Shown: piece after piece, positions 10,048 through 23,092 of the stretch
How positions within the stretch are numbered: position 1 is the first letter of the stretch
Layout: every line of letters starts with the position of its first letter
From: Halothiobacillus sp.
Lineage (GTDB): Bacteria; Pseudomonadota; Gammaproteobacteria; Halothiobacillales; Halothiobacillaceae
NCBI GenBank assembly: GCA_024635755.1
Contig: JAGXIF010000031.1
Coordinates: 59,782 to 123,781, forward strand
DNA length: 64,000 nt
Reading direction: 5' to 3'
Notes under the pieces: model-generated
The model's database searches: none
Told to the model about the DNA's origin: nothing
The model's input: the letters and a program-made list of their open reading frames with translations, nothing else
Translations under genes and position numbers: made by a program

Positions 10048-11007
10048 GTCGAGAGATTCGTCGTCCGGTTGTCGCCCGGCGCGGGGATGCGCTTTCTCGT
10101 AGACCGACATCAGGTGCTGGAAATCGAGATGGGTATATATCTGGGTGGTCGAGAGGCTTTCGTGGCCGAGCATCTCCTGCACTGCGCGCAGGTCGCCGGA
10201 GGATTCCAGCACGTGGGTGGCGAAGGCATGTCGGAGCTGGTGCGGGTGAAGGGGGGCATCCAGTCCCGCCTGCCGGCTCAACCGGTTGAGGCGCAACTGC
10301 ACCGATCGCGGTGTCAGTCTCCGGCCGCGATCATTGATGAAGACGGCTGGCTCGTCCGGCCGGGCCCAGTACCTGCGCAGGGTCAGCCAGTGGGACAGTG
10401 CCTCGGCGGCCTTGCGGCCCACCGGCACGAGTCGGGTCTTGTTGCGCTTGCCGGTGACCCGCACCTGGCGGGCCGCCGGATCGAGGGCACCCAGGTCCAG
10501 GGAGACGACTTCCGCCAACCGCAGCCCGCTGCCGTAGAGCCATTCGAACAGGCAGTGGTCCCGGGCGGAACGAATCCGCCCATTGGGCGTGCCGCTCATC
10601 GGGTCGGACAGACCGGCATCGTTGTCGAGCAGCCGGGTCATGGTCTCCACGTCGGGTGCCTCGGGTAGGCGGCGCGGCGCTCGCGGTGCTTTGAGCTGCA
10701 GGGCATCGGCAGGACAGGCGATGGCCAGCCGCTGCCAGGTCTTGAGCAGTCGCCTGATCGCGCTCACATGACGCGCGATCGAGCGGGGAGACAGCCCGTC
10801 ACGCGCCAACTGGGCGAGAAAGCCGCGCAATTGCCGGTCGTCGATATCCGCCGGGTTGGTGATGCCGAGAGGGCCGAGGTAGGCCCGTAGGCGATCCCAG
10901 GAGTTGCGGTAGGCGGCTTGGCTGGGCGGGGTCAGTCGGTGGTCACTTGCCAGCTCGGCGATCGCCGCATCGAAGGCGTGTGCCAGTGAGTCCCCGCAGG
11001 CAGCCAT
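10042..11007 (-). CDS. xerC: Tyrosine recombinase XerC
   Basis: Site-specific recombinase that, with XerD, resolves chromosome dimers at dif. The 321-residue protein has an N-terminal SAM-like core-binding domain (about 10-100) and a C-terminal catalytic domain with [10 protein letters not shown] (catalytic Arg), [10 protein letters not shown] (His and Arg), [11 protein letters not shown] and the nucleophile in IYTHLDF. The YTHLDFQHL ending and the neighbours dapF and DUF484 identify XerC rather than XerD or an integrase. Its ATG lies 6 bp after the DUF484 stop. Confidence 0.95.
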   Translation of the reverse strand: MAACGDSLAHAFDAAIAELASDHRLTPPSQAAYRNSWDRLRAYLGPLGITNPADIDDRQLRGFLAQLARDGLSPRSIARHVSAIRRLLKTWQRLAIACPADALQLKAPRAPRRLPEAPDVETMTRLLDNDAGLSDPMSGTPNGRIRSARDHCLFEWLYGSGLRLAEVVSLDLGALDPAARQVRVTGKRNKTRLVPVGRKAAEALSHWLTLRRYWARPDEPAVFINDRGRRLTPRSVQLRLNRLSRQAGLDAPLHPHQLRHAFATHVLESSGDLRAVQEMLGHESLSTTQIYTHLDFQHLMSVYEKAHPRAGRQPDDESLDG

Positions 11008-11013
11008 GCCGTG

Positions 11014-11700
11014 TCAGTCGGCAGCTGTGGTCAGGTAGGCCGCCGCGAGTTCGCCGATCTGCTCGAGGAAGTGGGTCCCCTGGGCCGGGTTGAAGCCCTC
11101 GGGCTGGTGGCGCCCCAGCGCGATCACGTGGGTGATCGCCTCTCCCTTGCGGGGACGGACCGCGATCAGCGCGGCCGACCCCGTCTGCGGTAGCGAGTCG
11201 CCGAAGAATTCGTCACGCACACTGTCTTGGATGCGCCCGCAATGGGGCAGGGGATTGTCCAGCCAACCCTGGAGCGCCTTGCGGTTGGCCGGGTCGATAT
11301 CCTCGAGTCGCTTCACTCGGCAGGCATCGACCTCGAAGTTCGCCTCGATGCGCTGCTCCAGTGTAGCGGGGGCACGATTCGTCGCGGTGAGCAGGTCCTC
11401 GCAGAAGCGATGCAGCAGTCGATCGGCGCGGGCATTCTCCGCGGCAACCTGGTGCAGGTGATCGAGGGAGCGGCGGTGGCTATGGGCCTGGTTGCGCCAG
11501 CGGCGCAGCTGCCAGTGGTGCAGCGAGGCGCTCGGCTCGGGCGGCCCCGGCAGCTCGAGGTGGTCGAGCAATTCCGGGTGCTCGAGGAGCAGTTCGGGGT
11601 GTTGCCGCAGGTAATCGATCACCCCCTCGGTGGCGTTGGCGTCCCCGCCAATCGACTCGGCATCCTTGTCGGCAAGTTCGAAGGCCACGTTCTCGCTCAT
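11014..11700 (-). CDS. DUF484 family protein
   Basis: 228-residue cytosolic protein of the DUF484 (YigA) family, almost always found between dapF and xerC. The pattern V-I-D-Y-L-R-Q-H-P-E-L-L near residues 27-38 and a later W-x-x-R-R-W-R-N are recognisable; the C-terminal part is GAF-like in this family. Its role is unknown, although its constant position suggests a link with xerC. The start ATG at 11700 is supported by the short acidic leader typical of the family. A 162-bp gap separates it from dapF. Confidence 0.85.
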   Translation of the reverse strand: MSENVAFELADKDAESIGGDANATEGVIDYLRQHPELLLEHPELLDHLELPGPPEPSASLHHWQLRRWRNQAHSHRRSLDHLHQVAAENARADRLLHRFCEDLLTATNRAPATLEQRIEANFEVDACRVKRLEDIDPANRKALQGWLDNPLPHCGRIQDSVRDEFFGDSLPQTGSAALIAVRPRKGEAITHVIALGRHQPEGFNPAQGTHFLEQIGELAAAYLTTAAD

Positions 11701-11862
11701 GCGTCAGTCCCTGGGGTTGTTTGGATTTGCTGGGTTCTTGTCGGCCACAGTTCGGTCTTTCCTGATACCCGACGACCGGCGGGCGGTGCCGACGGGCATT
11801 GATGGGATTACCTTAACCGCGGCTCCGCGTTGCGGCAATCCCGCAGTGGTGGGAGTGCCGCT

Positions 11863-12735
11863 TCAGGCCGAAATCTGGCCGTCGAAGACGAATTCGGCCG
11901 GGCCGGTCATGCTCAGGCGAGCGTGTTCGTCGCCGGCCCATGCGATCGACAGTTCGCCACCGCGCAATGTCACCCGGCAGGGGCTGACGAGCCGGCCGGC
12001 CCGAATCCCGGCCGCCACGGCGGCACAGGCACCTGTGCCGCAGGCCAGCGTCTCGCCGGCACCGCGTTCGAATACCCGCAGGCGGACATGGTCGGGGGTG
12101 ACGGTCTCCACGAAGCCGGCATTGACCCGGCGGGGAAATGCCGGGTGCGACTCGATCGCCGCCCCCACCGCGGCGACCGGAAAGGTCTCGATGTCCTCGA
12201 CCTGTACCACGGCATGCGGGTTGCCCATGGAAACCACGTCGACCTTGACCTGGCCAAGGCCGCCGGGTGCGCCGCTGAGCATCAGCGTATACGGCGGGGT
12301 GCTCTCGGTGATCGGGGGGTTGAAGGGGGTCGCCTCCGGGGTAAACCGCGGTCGGCCCATGTCGACACGCACCCGCTGGTCGTCGGTCAGGTGCAGGACG
12401 ATCGGTCCGCCGGCCGTCTCCACCCGGATCTCGCGCCGGTCGGTCAGGCCGCGTTCGGCGACGAAACGGGCAAAGCAGCGCGCCCCGTTGCCGCACTGCT
12501 CCACTTCACCGCCGTCGGCATTGAATATGCGGTAGCGAAAATCCGTGCGCGGGGCCTGTGCCGGCTCGATCAGCAACAATTGGTCGAAGCCAATGCCGAA
12601 ATGCCGGTCGGCCCACTGCTGGATCCGTTCGCGCGTCAGCAGTCGGTCCACGTCGATGGACTGGGTGATGGCATCGATCACCATGAAGTCGTTTCCCAGT
12701 CCCTGCATCTTGCTGAATGCCAGCCGTTCGCTCAT
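11863..12735 (-). CDS. dapF: Diaminopimelate epimerase
   Basis: PLP-independent racemase converting LL- to meso-diaminopimelate for lysine and peptidoglycan. The 290-residue protein (E. coli has 274) has the two active-site cysteine loops: EQCGNGARC with C81, and ACGTGACA near the C-terminus. [13 protein letters not shown] at the N-terminus is the family signature. The frame is open to 12897, but ATG 12735 ([10 protein letters not shown]) fits the family. First gene of the dapF-DUF484-xerC series and divergent from typA. Confidence 0.96.
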   Translation of the reverse strand: MSERLAFSKMQGLGNDFMVIDAITQSIDVDRLLTRERIQQWADRHFGIGFDQLLLIEPAQAPRTDFRYRIFNADGGEVEQCGNGARCFARFVAERGLTDRREIRVETAGGPIVLHLTDDQRVRVDMGRPRFTPEATPFNPPITESTPPYTLMLSGAPGGLGQVKVDVVSMGNPHAVVQVEDIETFPVAAVGAAIESHPAFPRRVNAGFVETVTPDHVRLRVFERGAGETLACGTGACAAVAAGIRAGRLVSPCRVTLRGGELSIAWAGDEHARLSMTGPAEFVFDGQISA

Positions 12736-13202
12736 GTCTGCCCCTGCCATGCGATGACCGTGTCGACCGGTCTTTCCCGAATGTTTGCCTGGAGGCGATT
12801 CTATCATTGTGCCGGCCGAGACTCGGTGGCGCCCGGTGGGGTGTCCTGGGGTAGCCCAGCCAATGGGCCAATGGGACGGGGACGCGTTTGAGTGCATAGA
12901 GACTCGATGGGCGGAGGACTACCCGGGATTCCCGGCATTGGGTCGTCACGCGAGGTCAAATCCGGGTGTGATCGCGGGGAGGCGGTGGAGCCCGACGGAT
13001 GCCTCTCCGACGCGTCGGAAGGTGGTTGGTTTGCCACTGGCGTGGAAGCGGTTTTGCCGCGGGGTGGGTGGATAAGTCACTTATTTGGCGTCAATCTCTG
13101 TACAATGCGCGTCATTCGAATCGGTCATTGATGTGCTGGAGCGCGTCATGGCCCTCATTTTTTTGTGTGCATGTCATGTGTGCATGATCGACGGAAACCT
13201 GA
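12736..13202. other. Divergent intergenic region dapF / typA
   Basis: 467 bp with no supportable gene; the short frames crossing it have no family features. Toward typA the sequence TGTACAAT (13099-13106) looks like a -10 box, but no convincing -35 lies 16-18 bp upstream. The last 70 bases become A/T-richer, as expected of a typA leader. The part nearest dapF must carry the dapF promoter, which I could not place. Confidence 0.5.
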
Positions 13203-15056
13203 ATGACAGACGCCAATAACACTAGCGCAGTCAAGAACCTGCGAAACATCGCCATTATCGCCCACGTAGACCACGGCAAGACCACCCTGGTTGATCGCCT
13301 CCTGCAGCAATCCGGCACGCTCGATGCCCGCGCCGATCTGGGTGATCGGATCATGGATTCCAACCAGATCGAGAAGGAACGTGGCATCACGATCCTGGCC
13401 AAGAACACCGCGATCAAGTGGCAATCACCCGAGGGTGAGGATTTCCGCATCAACATCGTCGACACCCCGGGTCACGCCGACTTCGGTGGCGAGGTCGAGC
13501 GGGTCATGTCCATGGTCGACTCGGTACTGCTGCTGGTGGATGCCGTCGACGGCCCGATGCCGCAGACGCGTTTCGTTACGCAGAAGGCCTTCGAGCACAA
13601 TCTCAAGCCCATCGTCGTGATCAACAAGATCGACCGTCCGGGCGCGCGTCCGGACTGGGTCATCAACGAAGTGTTCGACCTGTTCGACCGCCTCGGCGCG
13701 TCCGACGACCAGCTCGACTTCCCGATCGTCTACGCCTCGGCCCTCAACGGCTACGCGGGTCTCGAAGACGATGTCCGTGACGGCGACATGACGCCGCTGT
13801 TCCGGGTGATCGCCGAGCGGGTGCCGGCGCCGGACGTCGATCCGGACGGCCCGTTCCAGATGCAGGTCTCCAGCCTTGACTACAACCCCTACGTGGGCGT
13901 CATCGGCATCGGCCGGATCAAGCGCGGCAAGATCAGCACCAACACCAACATCAAGATCATCGGTCGCGAGGGCGAGGTGCGCAATGGCCGCATCTTGCAG
14001 ATCATGGGGTTCCACGGCCTCGACCGGGTCGAGGTGGATTCGGCCCAGGCGGGCGACATCATCGCCTTCTCCGGCGTCGATCCGCTCTACATCTCCGATA
14101 CGCTCTGCGACCCGGAGCATGTCGAGGCGCTGCCGCCGTTGACCGTCGATGAGCCGACCGTTTCCATGACCTTCCAGGTCAATACTTCGCCGTTCGCCGG
14201 CCGCGAAGGCAAGTTCCTGACCAGTCGCCAGATCCGCGAGCGCCTTGATCGCGAGCTGGTGCACAACGTCGCCCTGCGGGTCGAGCAAGGCGAAGATCCG
14301 GACAAGTTCCGCGTCTCCGGCCGTGGCGAGCTGCACCTGTCGGTGCTGATCGAGAACATGCGCCGTGAAGGCTACGAGCTGGGCGTGTCGCGTCCCGAAG
14401 TCATCGTCCGCGAGGTCGACGGGGCCAAGCAGGAGCCCTACGAGCAGCTGGTCGTCGATATCGAGGAGCAGCACCAGGGCGGCGTGATGGAGAAGATCGG
14501 CGAGCGTCGTGGCGAAATGCGCAACATGGAGCCCGATGGCCAGGGCCGGGTACGCCTGGAGTTCATAATTCCGTCGCGCGGCCTGATCGGTTTCCGCACC
14601 GAATTCCTGACCGCCACGCAGGGCAGTGGCCTGCTGTTCTCGGTCTTCGATCACTACGGTCCGTACCAGCCGGGCATGGTGGGTCAGCGCAACAACGGCG
14701 TGCTGATCGCCTCGGACACCGGCAAGGCGCTGGCCTATGCGCTGTTCAACCTGCAGGACCGCGGTCGCCTCATGATCGGTCACAGTGATGGGGTCTATGA
14801 AGGCCAGGTGGTGGGCATCCACGCCCGCGACAACGACCTGACCGTCAACGTGCTCAAGGGCAAGAAGCTGACCAACGTGCGGGCCGCGGGCACCGACGAG
14901 GCACTGACGCTCAGCCCGCCGGAGCGCTATACCCTTGAGCAGGCACTCGAGTTCATCGATGATGATGAACTGGTCGAAGTCACGCCCGAGTCGGTCCGTA
15001 TCCGCAAGAAGAACCTGACGGAAAACGAGCGCAAGCGCGCTGGCCGCAAGGGCTGA
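13203..15056 (+). CDS. typA: Ribosome-associated GTPase TypA/BipA
   Basis: Translational GTPase related to EF-G that supports 50S assembly and stress adaptation. The 617-residue product has G1 AHVDHGKTT, the effector-region RGITI, G3 DTPGHADF, G4 NKID, then beta-barrel, EF-G domain III/V-like folds and the BipA-specific C-terminal domain ([11 protein letters not shown]). The length is normal (about 600-620). The start at 13203 is close to the G1 motif, as in the family. ffh follows on the same strand after 74 bp. Confidence 0.96.
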   Translation: MTDANNTSAVKNLRNIAIIAHVDHGKTTLVDRLLQQSGTLDARADLGDRIMDSNQIEKERGITILAKNTAIKWQSPEGEDFRINIVDTPGHADFGGEVERVMSMVDSVLLLVDAVDGPMPQTRFVTQKAFEHNLKPIVVINKIDRPGARPDWVINEVFDLFDRLGASDDQLDFPIVYASALNGYAGLEDDVRDGDMTPLFRVIAERVPAPDVDPDGPFQMQVSSLDYNPYVGVIGIGRIKRGKISTNTNIKIIGREGEVRNGRILQIMGFHGLDRVEVDSAQAGDIIAFSGVDPLYISDTLCDPEHVEALPPLTVDEPTVSMTFQVNTSPFAGREGKFLTSRQIRERLDRELVHNVALRVEQGEDPDKFRVSGRGELHLSVLIENMRREGYELGVSRPEVIVREVDGAKQEPYEQLVVDIEEQHQGGVMEKIGERRGEMRNMEPDGQGRVRLEFIIPSRGLIGFRTEFLTATQGSGLLFSVFDHYGPYQPGMVGQRNNGVLIASDTGKALAYALFNLQDRGRLMIGHSDGVYEGQVVGIHARDNDLTVNVLKGKKLTNVRAAGTDEALTLSPPERYTLEQALEFIDDDELVEVTPESVRIRKKNLTENERKRAGRKG

Positions 15057-15130
15057 ATTTCGTCCCGGCGCCTCCAGGGTGCCGGATCGTTTCGCCGCTA
15101 GGGATCGCCACGGGCAGGAGTGGATGACGC

Positions 15131-16486
15131 ATGTTTGACAATCTCTCCAAGCGACTCGGCGGGTTGCTCGACGGCCTCAAGGGCCAGGGTCGCCTGACCG
15201 AGGACAACATCAAGGATGCCCTGCGTGAAGTGCGCATGGCGTTGCTCGAGGCCGACGTGGCCCTGCCGGTGGTGCGCGAGTTCATCAAGGACGTGCGCGA
15301 GCGGGCGGTCGGCGCCGAGGTGGCCAAGAGCCTTCAGCCGGGCCAGGTATTCGTCAAGATCGTCAACGACGAACTGACCCGCCTGATGGGCTCGGAGAAT
15401 GCCGAGCTCGACCTCGCCGCGCGCCCGCCGGCGGTGATCCTGATGGCCGGCCTGCAGGGTGCGGGCAAGACCACTACCGCGGGCAAGCTCGGTCGCTGGC
15501 TGAAGAACAACCAGAAGAAAAAGGTGCTGGTGGTCTCGTCGGATATCTATCGTCCGGCGGCCATCGACCAGCTCGAGACGGTGGCCAAGCAGGTCGGCGT
15601 CGACTTCTTCCCCTCGAGCAGCGACCAGGACCCGGTCGAGATCGCTAAGGCGGCGCGCGCCCACGCCGAGCTCAAGTTCTACGACGTGCTGATCGTCGAT
15701 ACGGCCGGTCGCCTGCACATCGATGGCGAGATGATGGACGAGGTCGCTCGCATCCATCAGGCGGTCGACCCGATCGAGACCCTGTTCGTGGTCGATGCCA
15801 TGACCGGCCAGGATGCGGCCAACACCGCCCAGGCCTTCCATGAGCAATTGCCACTGACCGGCGTGATCCTCACCAAGGCCGACGGCGATGCCCGGGGTGG
15901 CGCGGCGTTGTCGGTGCGCTCGATCACCGGCAAGCCGATCAAGTTCCTCGGGGTGGGGGAGAAGCTCGATGCCCTCGAGCCGTTCTACCCTGACCGGATC
16001 GCCTCGCGCATCCTCGGGATGGGGGACGTGGTCTCGCTGGTGGAGCAGGCGCAGGAGAGCGTTGATGCCGACAAGGCCAAGGCCTTGGCTGACAAGGTGC
16101 GCTCCGGCAAGGGCTTCACGCTCGAGGACATGCGCGAGCAGTTCACCCAGATGCTCAACATGGGCGGCATGAGTGGGTTGATGGACAAGCTGCCCGGCAT
16201 GGGCAAGCTGGGCGCGGATGCCCAGCAGCATGTCGATGACCGGGACGTCAAGCGCATGATCGCTATCATTGACTCGATGACGCCGGTGGAGCGCCAGCGC
16301 CCGGACCTGATCAAGGGCTCACGCAAGCGACGCATCGCCAACGGCTCGGGCATGCAGGTCCAGGATGTCAATCGGCTGCTCAAGCAGTACCGGGACATGC
16401 GCGACATGATGAAAAAGCTCTCCGGCGGCGGCATGAAGAAAATGATGCGGGCGATGAAGGGACGCATGCCCGGTCTGCCGTTCTGA
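15131..16486 (+). CDS. ffh: Signal recognition particle protein Ffh
   Basis: GTPase that binds 4.5S RNA and signal sequences and delivers ribosomes to FtsY. The 451-residue protein has the NG domain (about 1-295) with GLQGAGKTTTAGKL, DTAGRLHID and TKADGDARGG, and a methionine-rich M domain (about 325-451) with repeated Met-Met pairs such as GGMKKMMRAMKG. Length and order are standard. The 4.5S RNA gene itself was not seen in the window. Confidence 0.97.
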   Translation: MFDNLSKRLGGLLDGLKGQGRLTEDNIKDALREVRMALLEADVALPVVREFIKDVRERAVGAEVAKSLQPGQVFVKIVNDELTRLMGSENAELDLAARPPAVILMAGLQGAGKTTTAGKLGRWLKNNQKKKVLVVSSDIYRPAAIDQLETVAKQVGVDFFPSSSDQDPVEIAKAARAHAELKFYDVLIVDTAGRLHIDGEMMDEVARIHQAVDPIETLFVVDAMTGQDAANTAQAFHEQLPLTGVILTKADGDARGGAALSVRSITGKPIKFLGVGEKLDALEPFYPDRIASRILGMGDVVSLVEQAQESVDADKAKALADKVRSGKGFTLEDMREQFTQMLNMGGMSGLMDKLPGMGKLGADAQQHVDDRDVKRMIAIIDSMTPVERQRPDLIKGSRKRRIANGSGMQVQDVNRLLKQYRDMRDMMKKLSGGGMKKMMRAMKGRMPGLPF

Positions 16487-16542
16487 CGCCATCGTCATGT
16501 TGGTTCGAGCGGTAGCCGAGTCACCGGATTGCCGTGCCCAGC

Positions 16543-16571
16543 TTTGGGCGGGGGATGGGCTCCGGTATACT
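16543..16571 (+). promoter_or_regulatory. Candidate stable-RNA promoter for tRNA-Leu
   Basis: TATACT at 16566-16571 is followed by a G+C-rich discriminator (GCCCCGC), typical of stringently controlled tRNA promoters. The -35 at 17 bp spacing (TTTGGG, 16543-16548) is weak. Transcription would start about 15 bp before the tRNA. Confidence 0.5.
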
Positions 16572-16591
16572 GCCCCGCTTTGATTGCCCCT

Positions 16592-16676
16592 GCGAGAGTG
16601 GCGGAATTGGTAGACGCACTGGTTTTAGGTACCAGCGCCTGACGGCGTGAGAGTTCGAGTCTCTCCTCTCGCACCA
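16592..16676 (+). tRNA. tRNA-Leu, anticodon UAG
   Basis: 85 nt including an encoded CCA. The acceptor arm GCGAGAG pairs with CTCTCGC; the anticodon stem CTGGT/ACCAG encloses TTTAGGT with anticodon TAG at 16626-16628, reading CUA-family leucine codons. It has the long variable arm of a class II tRNA and the TTCGAGT T-loop. tRNA-Leu ahead of tig is a conserved neighbourhood in several gammaproteobacteria. Confidence 0.97.
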
Positions 16677-16757
16677 GATTCCCGTAAATAGAGTTCCCGT
16701 CGCGATTGGCGAGCGGGCGAACATTCAGACATTTTGTTTTTTTGAGGTAGCACATCC

Positions 16758-18047
16758 ATGCAGGTTGAATTGCAGCCGGCCGAAGGCCTGACCCGCCGCC
16801 TGGAGATCGAGATCCCGGCCAACGAGATCGACGACCTGGTCGAGAAGCGACTCAAGGACATGCGCGGTCGCGCACGCATCGACGGGTTCCGTCCGGGCAA
16901 GGCGCCGCTGTCGGTTGTCCGGATGCAGTACGGCCCGCGGGTGCGTGATGACGTGGTCAGCGAGATCATGGGCACCAGCTTCCAGAAGGCGGTCGAGGAG
17001 AAGGACCTGCGGGTCGCCGGTCAGCCGAGCATCGACTCGGTCGAAGGCGAGCCGGGCGAGGCCGTGAAGTTCGTGGCCTCCGTCGAGGTCTATCCGGAAA
17101 TCGAGCTGGGCGACCTCTCCAAGCTAAAAGTGGAGACGGTGACCAGCGAGGTGACCGATGAAGACGTCGACGAGATGATCGATACCCTGCGCAAGCAGAA
17201 CGCCGACTGGAAGAAGGTCCGTCACAAGGCGCGCAAGGGTGAGAAGGTCACCATCAACTTCGTCGGCAAGCTCGACGGCGAGCCGTTCGAGGGCGGCAGT
17301 GCCGAAGACGTCGAGGTGATCCTGGGCGAAGGCCAGATGCTGCCGGACTTCGAGAAGAACCTGAAGGGCATCAAGCCGGGCGAGCCGGTCACTTTCGAGG
17401 TCAACTTCCCTGAGGACTACCAAGCCGAACAGCTGGCGGGCAAGACCGCCGAGTTCGAGGTCGAGGCGACCAAGGTCGAGGAGCAGGTGCTGCCCGAGGT
17501 CGACGAAGAGTTCGCCAAGAAGTTCGGCGCCGAATCGGCCGACAAGCTGCGCGAGGATGTCCGCGCCAATATGGAGCGCGAGCTCAATCAGACCATCCGT
17601 CGTCGCAACAAGGATCGCACCATCGAGGCGCTGACCGAGTCGCTGGAATTCGACGTGCCGTCCTCCCTGATCGACGACGAGTCGGTCTCCATGCGCGATC
17701 AGTTCGTCCGCAACCAGATGCCGGATGCCGACCCGAGCATGCTCGACGCCACGCTCTTCCGCGACCAGGCCGAGAAGCGGGTCCGCATGGGCCTGGTGAT
17801 CATGGAACTGGTCAAGCAGGCTGATCTCAAGCCGGACGACAAGCGCGTCGAGGAATTCATCAACGAGATCGCCGCGGCCTACGACGAGCCCGAGCAGGTG
17901 GTGGCCCATTACAAGGGCGACCACCAGATGATGAGCAATGCTCGCACCGTGGTCCTTGAAGAACAGGCGGTCGATCATATCCTCGAGAAGGCCAAGGCTA
18001 GTGAGAAGGCGGTTCCGTTCAAGGAACTGATGAACCCGCAGGGCTGA
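16758..18047 (+). CDS. tig: Trigger factor
   Basis: Ribosome-bound chaperone with peptidyl-prolyl isomerase activity. The 429-residue product has the N-terminal ribosome-binding domain with the signature GFRPGKAP (about 40-47), a central FKBP-type PPIase domain (about 150-245) including VTINFVGKLDGEPFEGG, and an acidic, helical C-terminal chaperone domain. Length is normal. It opens the tig-clpP-clpX-lon block, whose products work on nascent chains and damaged proteins. Confidence 0.97.
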   Translation: MQVELQPAEGLTRRLEIEIPANEIDDLVEKRLKDMRGRARIDGFRPGKAPLSVVRMQYGPRVRDDVVSEIMGTSFQKAVEEKDLRVAGQPSIDSVEGEPGEAVKFVASVEVYPEIELGDLSKLKVETVTSEVTDEDVDEMIDTLRKQNADWKKVRHKARKGEKVTINFVGKLDGEPFEGGSAEDVEVILGEGQMLPDFEKNLKGIKPGEPVTFEVNFPEDYQAEQLAGKTAEFEVEATKVEEQVLPEVDEEFAKKFGAESADKLREDVRANMERELNQTIRRRNKDRTIEALTESLEFDVPSSLIDDESVSMRDQFVRNQMPDADPSMLDATLFRDQAEKRVRMGLVIMELVKQADLKPDDKRVEEFINEIAAAYDEPEQVVAHYKGDHQMMSNARTVVLEEQAVDHILEKAKASEKAVPFKELMNPQG

Positions 18048-18091
18048 GTCCCTGCCACTCGAGGCCGGGCCGTCGAGAGTCCGTTTTTACA

Positions 18092-18110
18092 AGGCCGCCC
18101 ACCGGGCGGC
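18092..18110 (+). other. Hairpin between tig and clpP
   Basis: Perfect 8-bp inverted repeat GGCCGCCC / GGGCGGCC with a 3-base loop, 23 bp before clpP. No T run follows on the plus strand, so it is unlikely to be a simple intrinsic terminator; it may be an attenuator or RNA-processing site. Confidence 0.4.
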
Positions 18111-18132
18111 CTGAACCGTGTTGAGGTAACGA

Positions 18133-18780
18133 ATGAAAGAGGCATTTCAACCCATGGCCGGCGCTGAGCCGGAAATGAATGCCCTGGTACCGATGGTCGT
18201 CGAGCAAAGCTCGCGGGGCGAGCGTGCCTACGACATCTACTCGCGCTTGCTCAAGGAGCGCGTGATATTCGTGGTCGGCCCGGTCGAGGACCAGATGGCC
18301 AACCTGATCGTCGCCCAGTTGCTGTTCCTAGAGTCGGAGAATCCGGACAAGGATATCCACTTGTACATCAACTCGCCGGGCGGCGTGGTCAGTGCCGGCA
18401 TGGCGATCTACGACACCATGCAGTTCATCAAGCCGGACGTCTCGACGCTGTGCATCGGCCAGGCGGCCAGCATGGGCTCGTTCCTCCTCGCCGGTGGCGC
18501 CGCGGGCAAGCGCTACGCGCTGCCCAACTCGCGGATTATGATCCACCAGCCGCTGGGTGGCTTCCAGGGGCAGGCTTCGGATATCAAGATCCACGCCGAG
18601 GAGATCATCAAGTTGCGCGACCGACTCAACTCGATCCTCGCGCACCACACCGGTCGCACCCAGGACCAGCTCGAGCATGACACCGACCGCGACTACTTCA
18701 TGACGGCCGACGAGGCTTGTGACTACAATCTGGTCGACAAGGTGCTGAGCAGTCGCGAGCAGGCCGGCAAGGCAGACTGA
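18133..18780 (+). CDS. clpP: ATP-dependent Clp protease proteolytic subunit
   Basis: Serine peptidase forming a 14-mer barrel that degrades substrates unfolded by ClpX or ClpA. The 215-residue protein has the catalytic Ser in GQAASMGS (S113), the catalytic His in NSRIMIHQP (H138), the oligomerisation motif YINSPGG, and a C-terminal TDRDYFM segment containing the likely catalytic Asp. A short propeptide (about 20 residues) precedes the conserved start. The operon continues with clpX 102 bp downstream. Confidence 0.97.
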   Translation: MKEAFQPMAGAEPEMNALVPMVVEQSSRGERAYDIYSRLLKERVIFVVGPVEDQMANLIVAQLLFLESENPDKDIHLYINSPGGVVSAGMAIYDTMQFIKPDVSTLCIGQAASMGSFLLAGGAAGKRYALPNSRIMIHQPLGGFQGQASDIKIHAEEIIKLRDRLNSILAHHTGRTQDQLEHDTDRDYFMTADEACDYNLVDKVLSSREQAGKAD

Positions 18781-18882
18781 TCCGGTTGACGTTGCCGGCG
18801 CCGGGATGTCGAGCGGCATCCAGGTCGCCATCCAGACGGTCTGCCGCGGCAGACCCGACCCAGAGGTTCGACGAGAACATCA

Positions 18883-20223
18883 ATGGCTGAAAAGACGAAA
18901 GACACGCAGGATCTGATCTGCTCGTTCTGTGGCAAGAGCCAGGACGAAGTCAAGAAACTGATCGCCGGTCCGAACATCTACATCTGCGACGAGTGCGTCG
19001 AGTTGTGCAACGACATCCTGCGTGAAGAAGTGGAAGGCGAGGGCGAGTCCGGCCCTGATCGGCTGCCTACTCCCCAGGAACTGGTCGAAGCCCTCGATGA
19101 CTACGTCATCGGGCAGGTGCCGGCCAAGCGGGCGCTGGCGGTAGCCGTCTACAACCACTACAAGCGGTTGAATCTGTTCGGCGAGCGGCGTTCGGGCAGC
19201 GAGGAAGACGACATCGAGCTGTCGAAGTCGAACATCCTCCTGATCGGTCCCACCGGCTCGGGCAAGACCCTGCTGGCCCAGACACTTGCCCGCGTACTGG
19301 ACGTGCCGTTCACCATCGCCGATGCCACCACGCTGACCGAGGCGGGCTATGTCGGCGAGGACGTCGAGAACATCCTGCAAAAGCTCCTGCAGCGTTGCGA
19401 CTACGACGTGGAGAAGGCCCAGCACGGCATCATCTACATCGACGAGATCGACAAGATCACCCGCAAGTCGGAGAATCCGTCGATCACCCGCGACGTCTCG
19501 GGCGAGGGCGTGCAGCAGGCGTTGCTGAAAATGATCGAGGGCACCACCGCCTCGGTGCCGCCGCAGGGCGGGCGCAAGCACCCCCAGCAGGAATTCGTCC
19601 AGATCGACACCAGCAACATGCTGTTCATCTGTGGTGGGGCGTTCGCGGGGCTGGAGCAGATCATTCGCCAGCGCGTTGAAAAGGGCGGCATCGGCTTCTC
19701 CGCCGATGTGAAGTCCGAGCTCGACCAGAAGGCCGCCGACGCGCTGATGGCCCAGATCGAGTCCGAGGACCTGACGCGCTTCGGCCTGATTCCGGAGTTC
19801 ATCGGCCGCCTGCCGGTCATCGCCACCTTGACCGAGCTTGACGAAGACGCCCTGATCCGGATCCTCACCGAACCGAAGAACGCGCTGACCAAGCAGTACG
19901 AACGCCTGTTCGAGATGGAGGATGTCGAGCTCGAGTTCCGTGAGGATGCCCTGCGCGAGATCGCCAAAAAGGCGATCCGGCGAAGCACCGGCGCCCGCGG
20001 TCTGCGGACCATCATGGAACACATCCTGCTGGACACCATGTACGAGGTGCCATCGCTGGAAAATGTCAGCAAGGTGGTGATCGACGGGGCCGTGGTGCGC
20101 GCGGAAACCGAGCCCTACCTCGTGTACGGCAAGGAAAACGGCGAGCAGGATAAGGGCGCCGGCGGCAAGAAGAAAACCCAGGCGCAGTCGGCCAAGCAGG
20201 ACAAGGCATCCTCGGATCGCTGA
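18883..20223 (+). CDS. clpX: ATP-dependent Clp protease ATP-binding subunit ClpX
   Basis: AAA+ unfoldase partner of ClpP. The 446-residue product starts with the ZBD zinc finger (C13, C16, C35, C38), followed by Walker A GPTGSGKT, Walker [10 protein letters not shown], the pore loop GYVGEDVE and the ClpP-docking IGF-like loop region (GGIGFSA). The C-terminal 30 residues are Lys/Ala/Gln-rich and low complexity, a little longer than in E. coli (424 aa). A strong terminator follows at 20255. Confidence 0.97.
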   Translation: MAEKTKDTQDLICSFCGKSQDEVKKLIAGPNIYICDECVELCNDILREEVEGEGESGPDRLPTPQELVEALDDYVIGQVPAKRALAVAVYNHYKRLNLFGERRSGSEEDDIELSKSNILLIGPTGSGKTLLAQTLARVLDVPFTIADATTLTEAGYVGEDVENILQKLLQRCDYDVEKAQHGIIYIDEIDKITRKSENPSITRDVSGEGVQQALLKMIEGTTASVPPQGGRKHPQQEFVQIDTSNMLFICGGAFAGLEQIIRQRVEKGGIGFSADVKSELDQKAADALMAQIESEDLTRFGLIPEFIGRLPVIATLTELDEDALIRILTEPKNALTKQYERLFEMEDVELEFREDALREIAKKAIRRSTGARGLRTIMEHILLDTMYEVPSLENVSKVVIDGAVVRAETEPYLVYGKENGEQDKGAGGKKKTQAQSAKQDKASSDR

Positions 20224-20254
20224 GACGGCTCCGAGCTAGTCGACCATTTTCATC

Positions 20255-20283
20255 AACACCCCGGTGACCACCGGGGTGTTTTC
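20255..20283 (+). terminator. Intrinsic terminator after clpX
   Basis: AACACCCCGGTG pairs with CACCGGGGTGTT, followed by further T residues. It separates clpPX transcription from lon. Confidence 0.85.
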
Positions 20284-20340
20284 ATGTCCGGGATCGCAAA
20301 ACGGCGGTATGGCGGCGGACACTCCGCCCTGACAAGCACG

Positions 20341-20367
20341 GGTTGAAAAGCTATTCTCCGGCCATAC
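20341..20367 (+). promoter_or_regulatory. Candidate sigma-32 heat-shock promoter for lon
   Basis: GGTTGAAA (20341-20348), an 11-base spacer, then GGCCATAC (20360-20367), comparable to CTTGAAA / CCCCATnT. lon is heat-shock controlled in many proteobacteria, and the same GGTTGAAA occurs upstream of hslV in this window. The -10 is imperfect. Confidence 0.4.
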
Positions 20368-20453
20368 AACTAATCCAATCCCCGCATTCACGCACGGGCG
20401 TGACAAAGCGTCCGAATACACCGCCCTCCAGGCGCGACAGGTATACACAAGAC

Positions 20454-22889
<2,436 letters not shown>

Positions 22890-22916
22890 GTGGGTCGAAC
22901 ACCGGTTTTCGAGGTG

Positions 22917-22946
22917 ACGGCCGGGGGATAAAGCCCGTCCGGCCGT
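22917..22946 (+). terminator. Possible terminator/hairpin after lon
   Basis: Inverted repeat ACGGCCGG / CCGGCCGT with a 14-base loop, 28 bp after lon. Only a short T tract (GATTT) follows, so termination would be inefficient. Confidence 0.35.
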
Positions 22947-22956
22947 GATTTGCGTG

Positions 22957-22986
22957 TTGACAGCCTGAAGGTCGCACTTGTATAAC
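22957..22986 (+). promoter_or_regulatory. Sigma-70 promoter for hupB
   Basis: Consensus -35 TTGACA (22957-22962), an 18-bp spacer and -10 TATAAC (22981-22986), about 107 bp before hupB. This is the clearest housekeeping promoter in the window. Confidence 0.75.
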
Positions 22987-23092
22987 TGTTTTCGCTGTTA
23001 CCGTGCGGTGGCCAGCCGCGCCGCGTCCTGACGCTGACGCGCGTCGAGCCGGGACCCGAACAGACACTTTTTTCACCAAGGGATGACAAGGT

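Noticed and set aside
13085..13106. TTGGCG and TACAAT as a typA promoter
   Set aside because: The spacing is only 10 bp; the -10 may be real but this -35 cannot pair with it.
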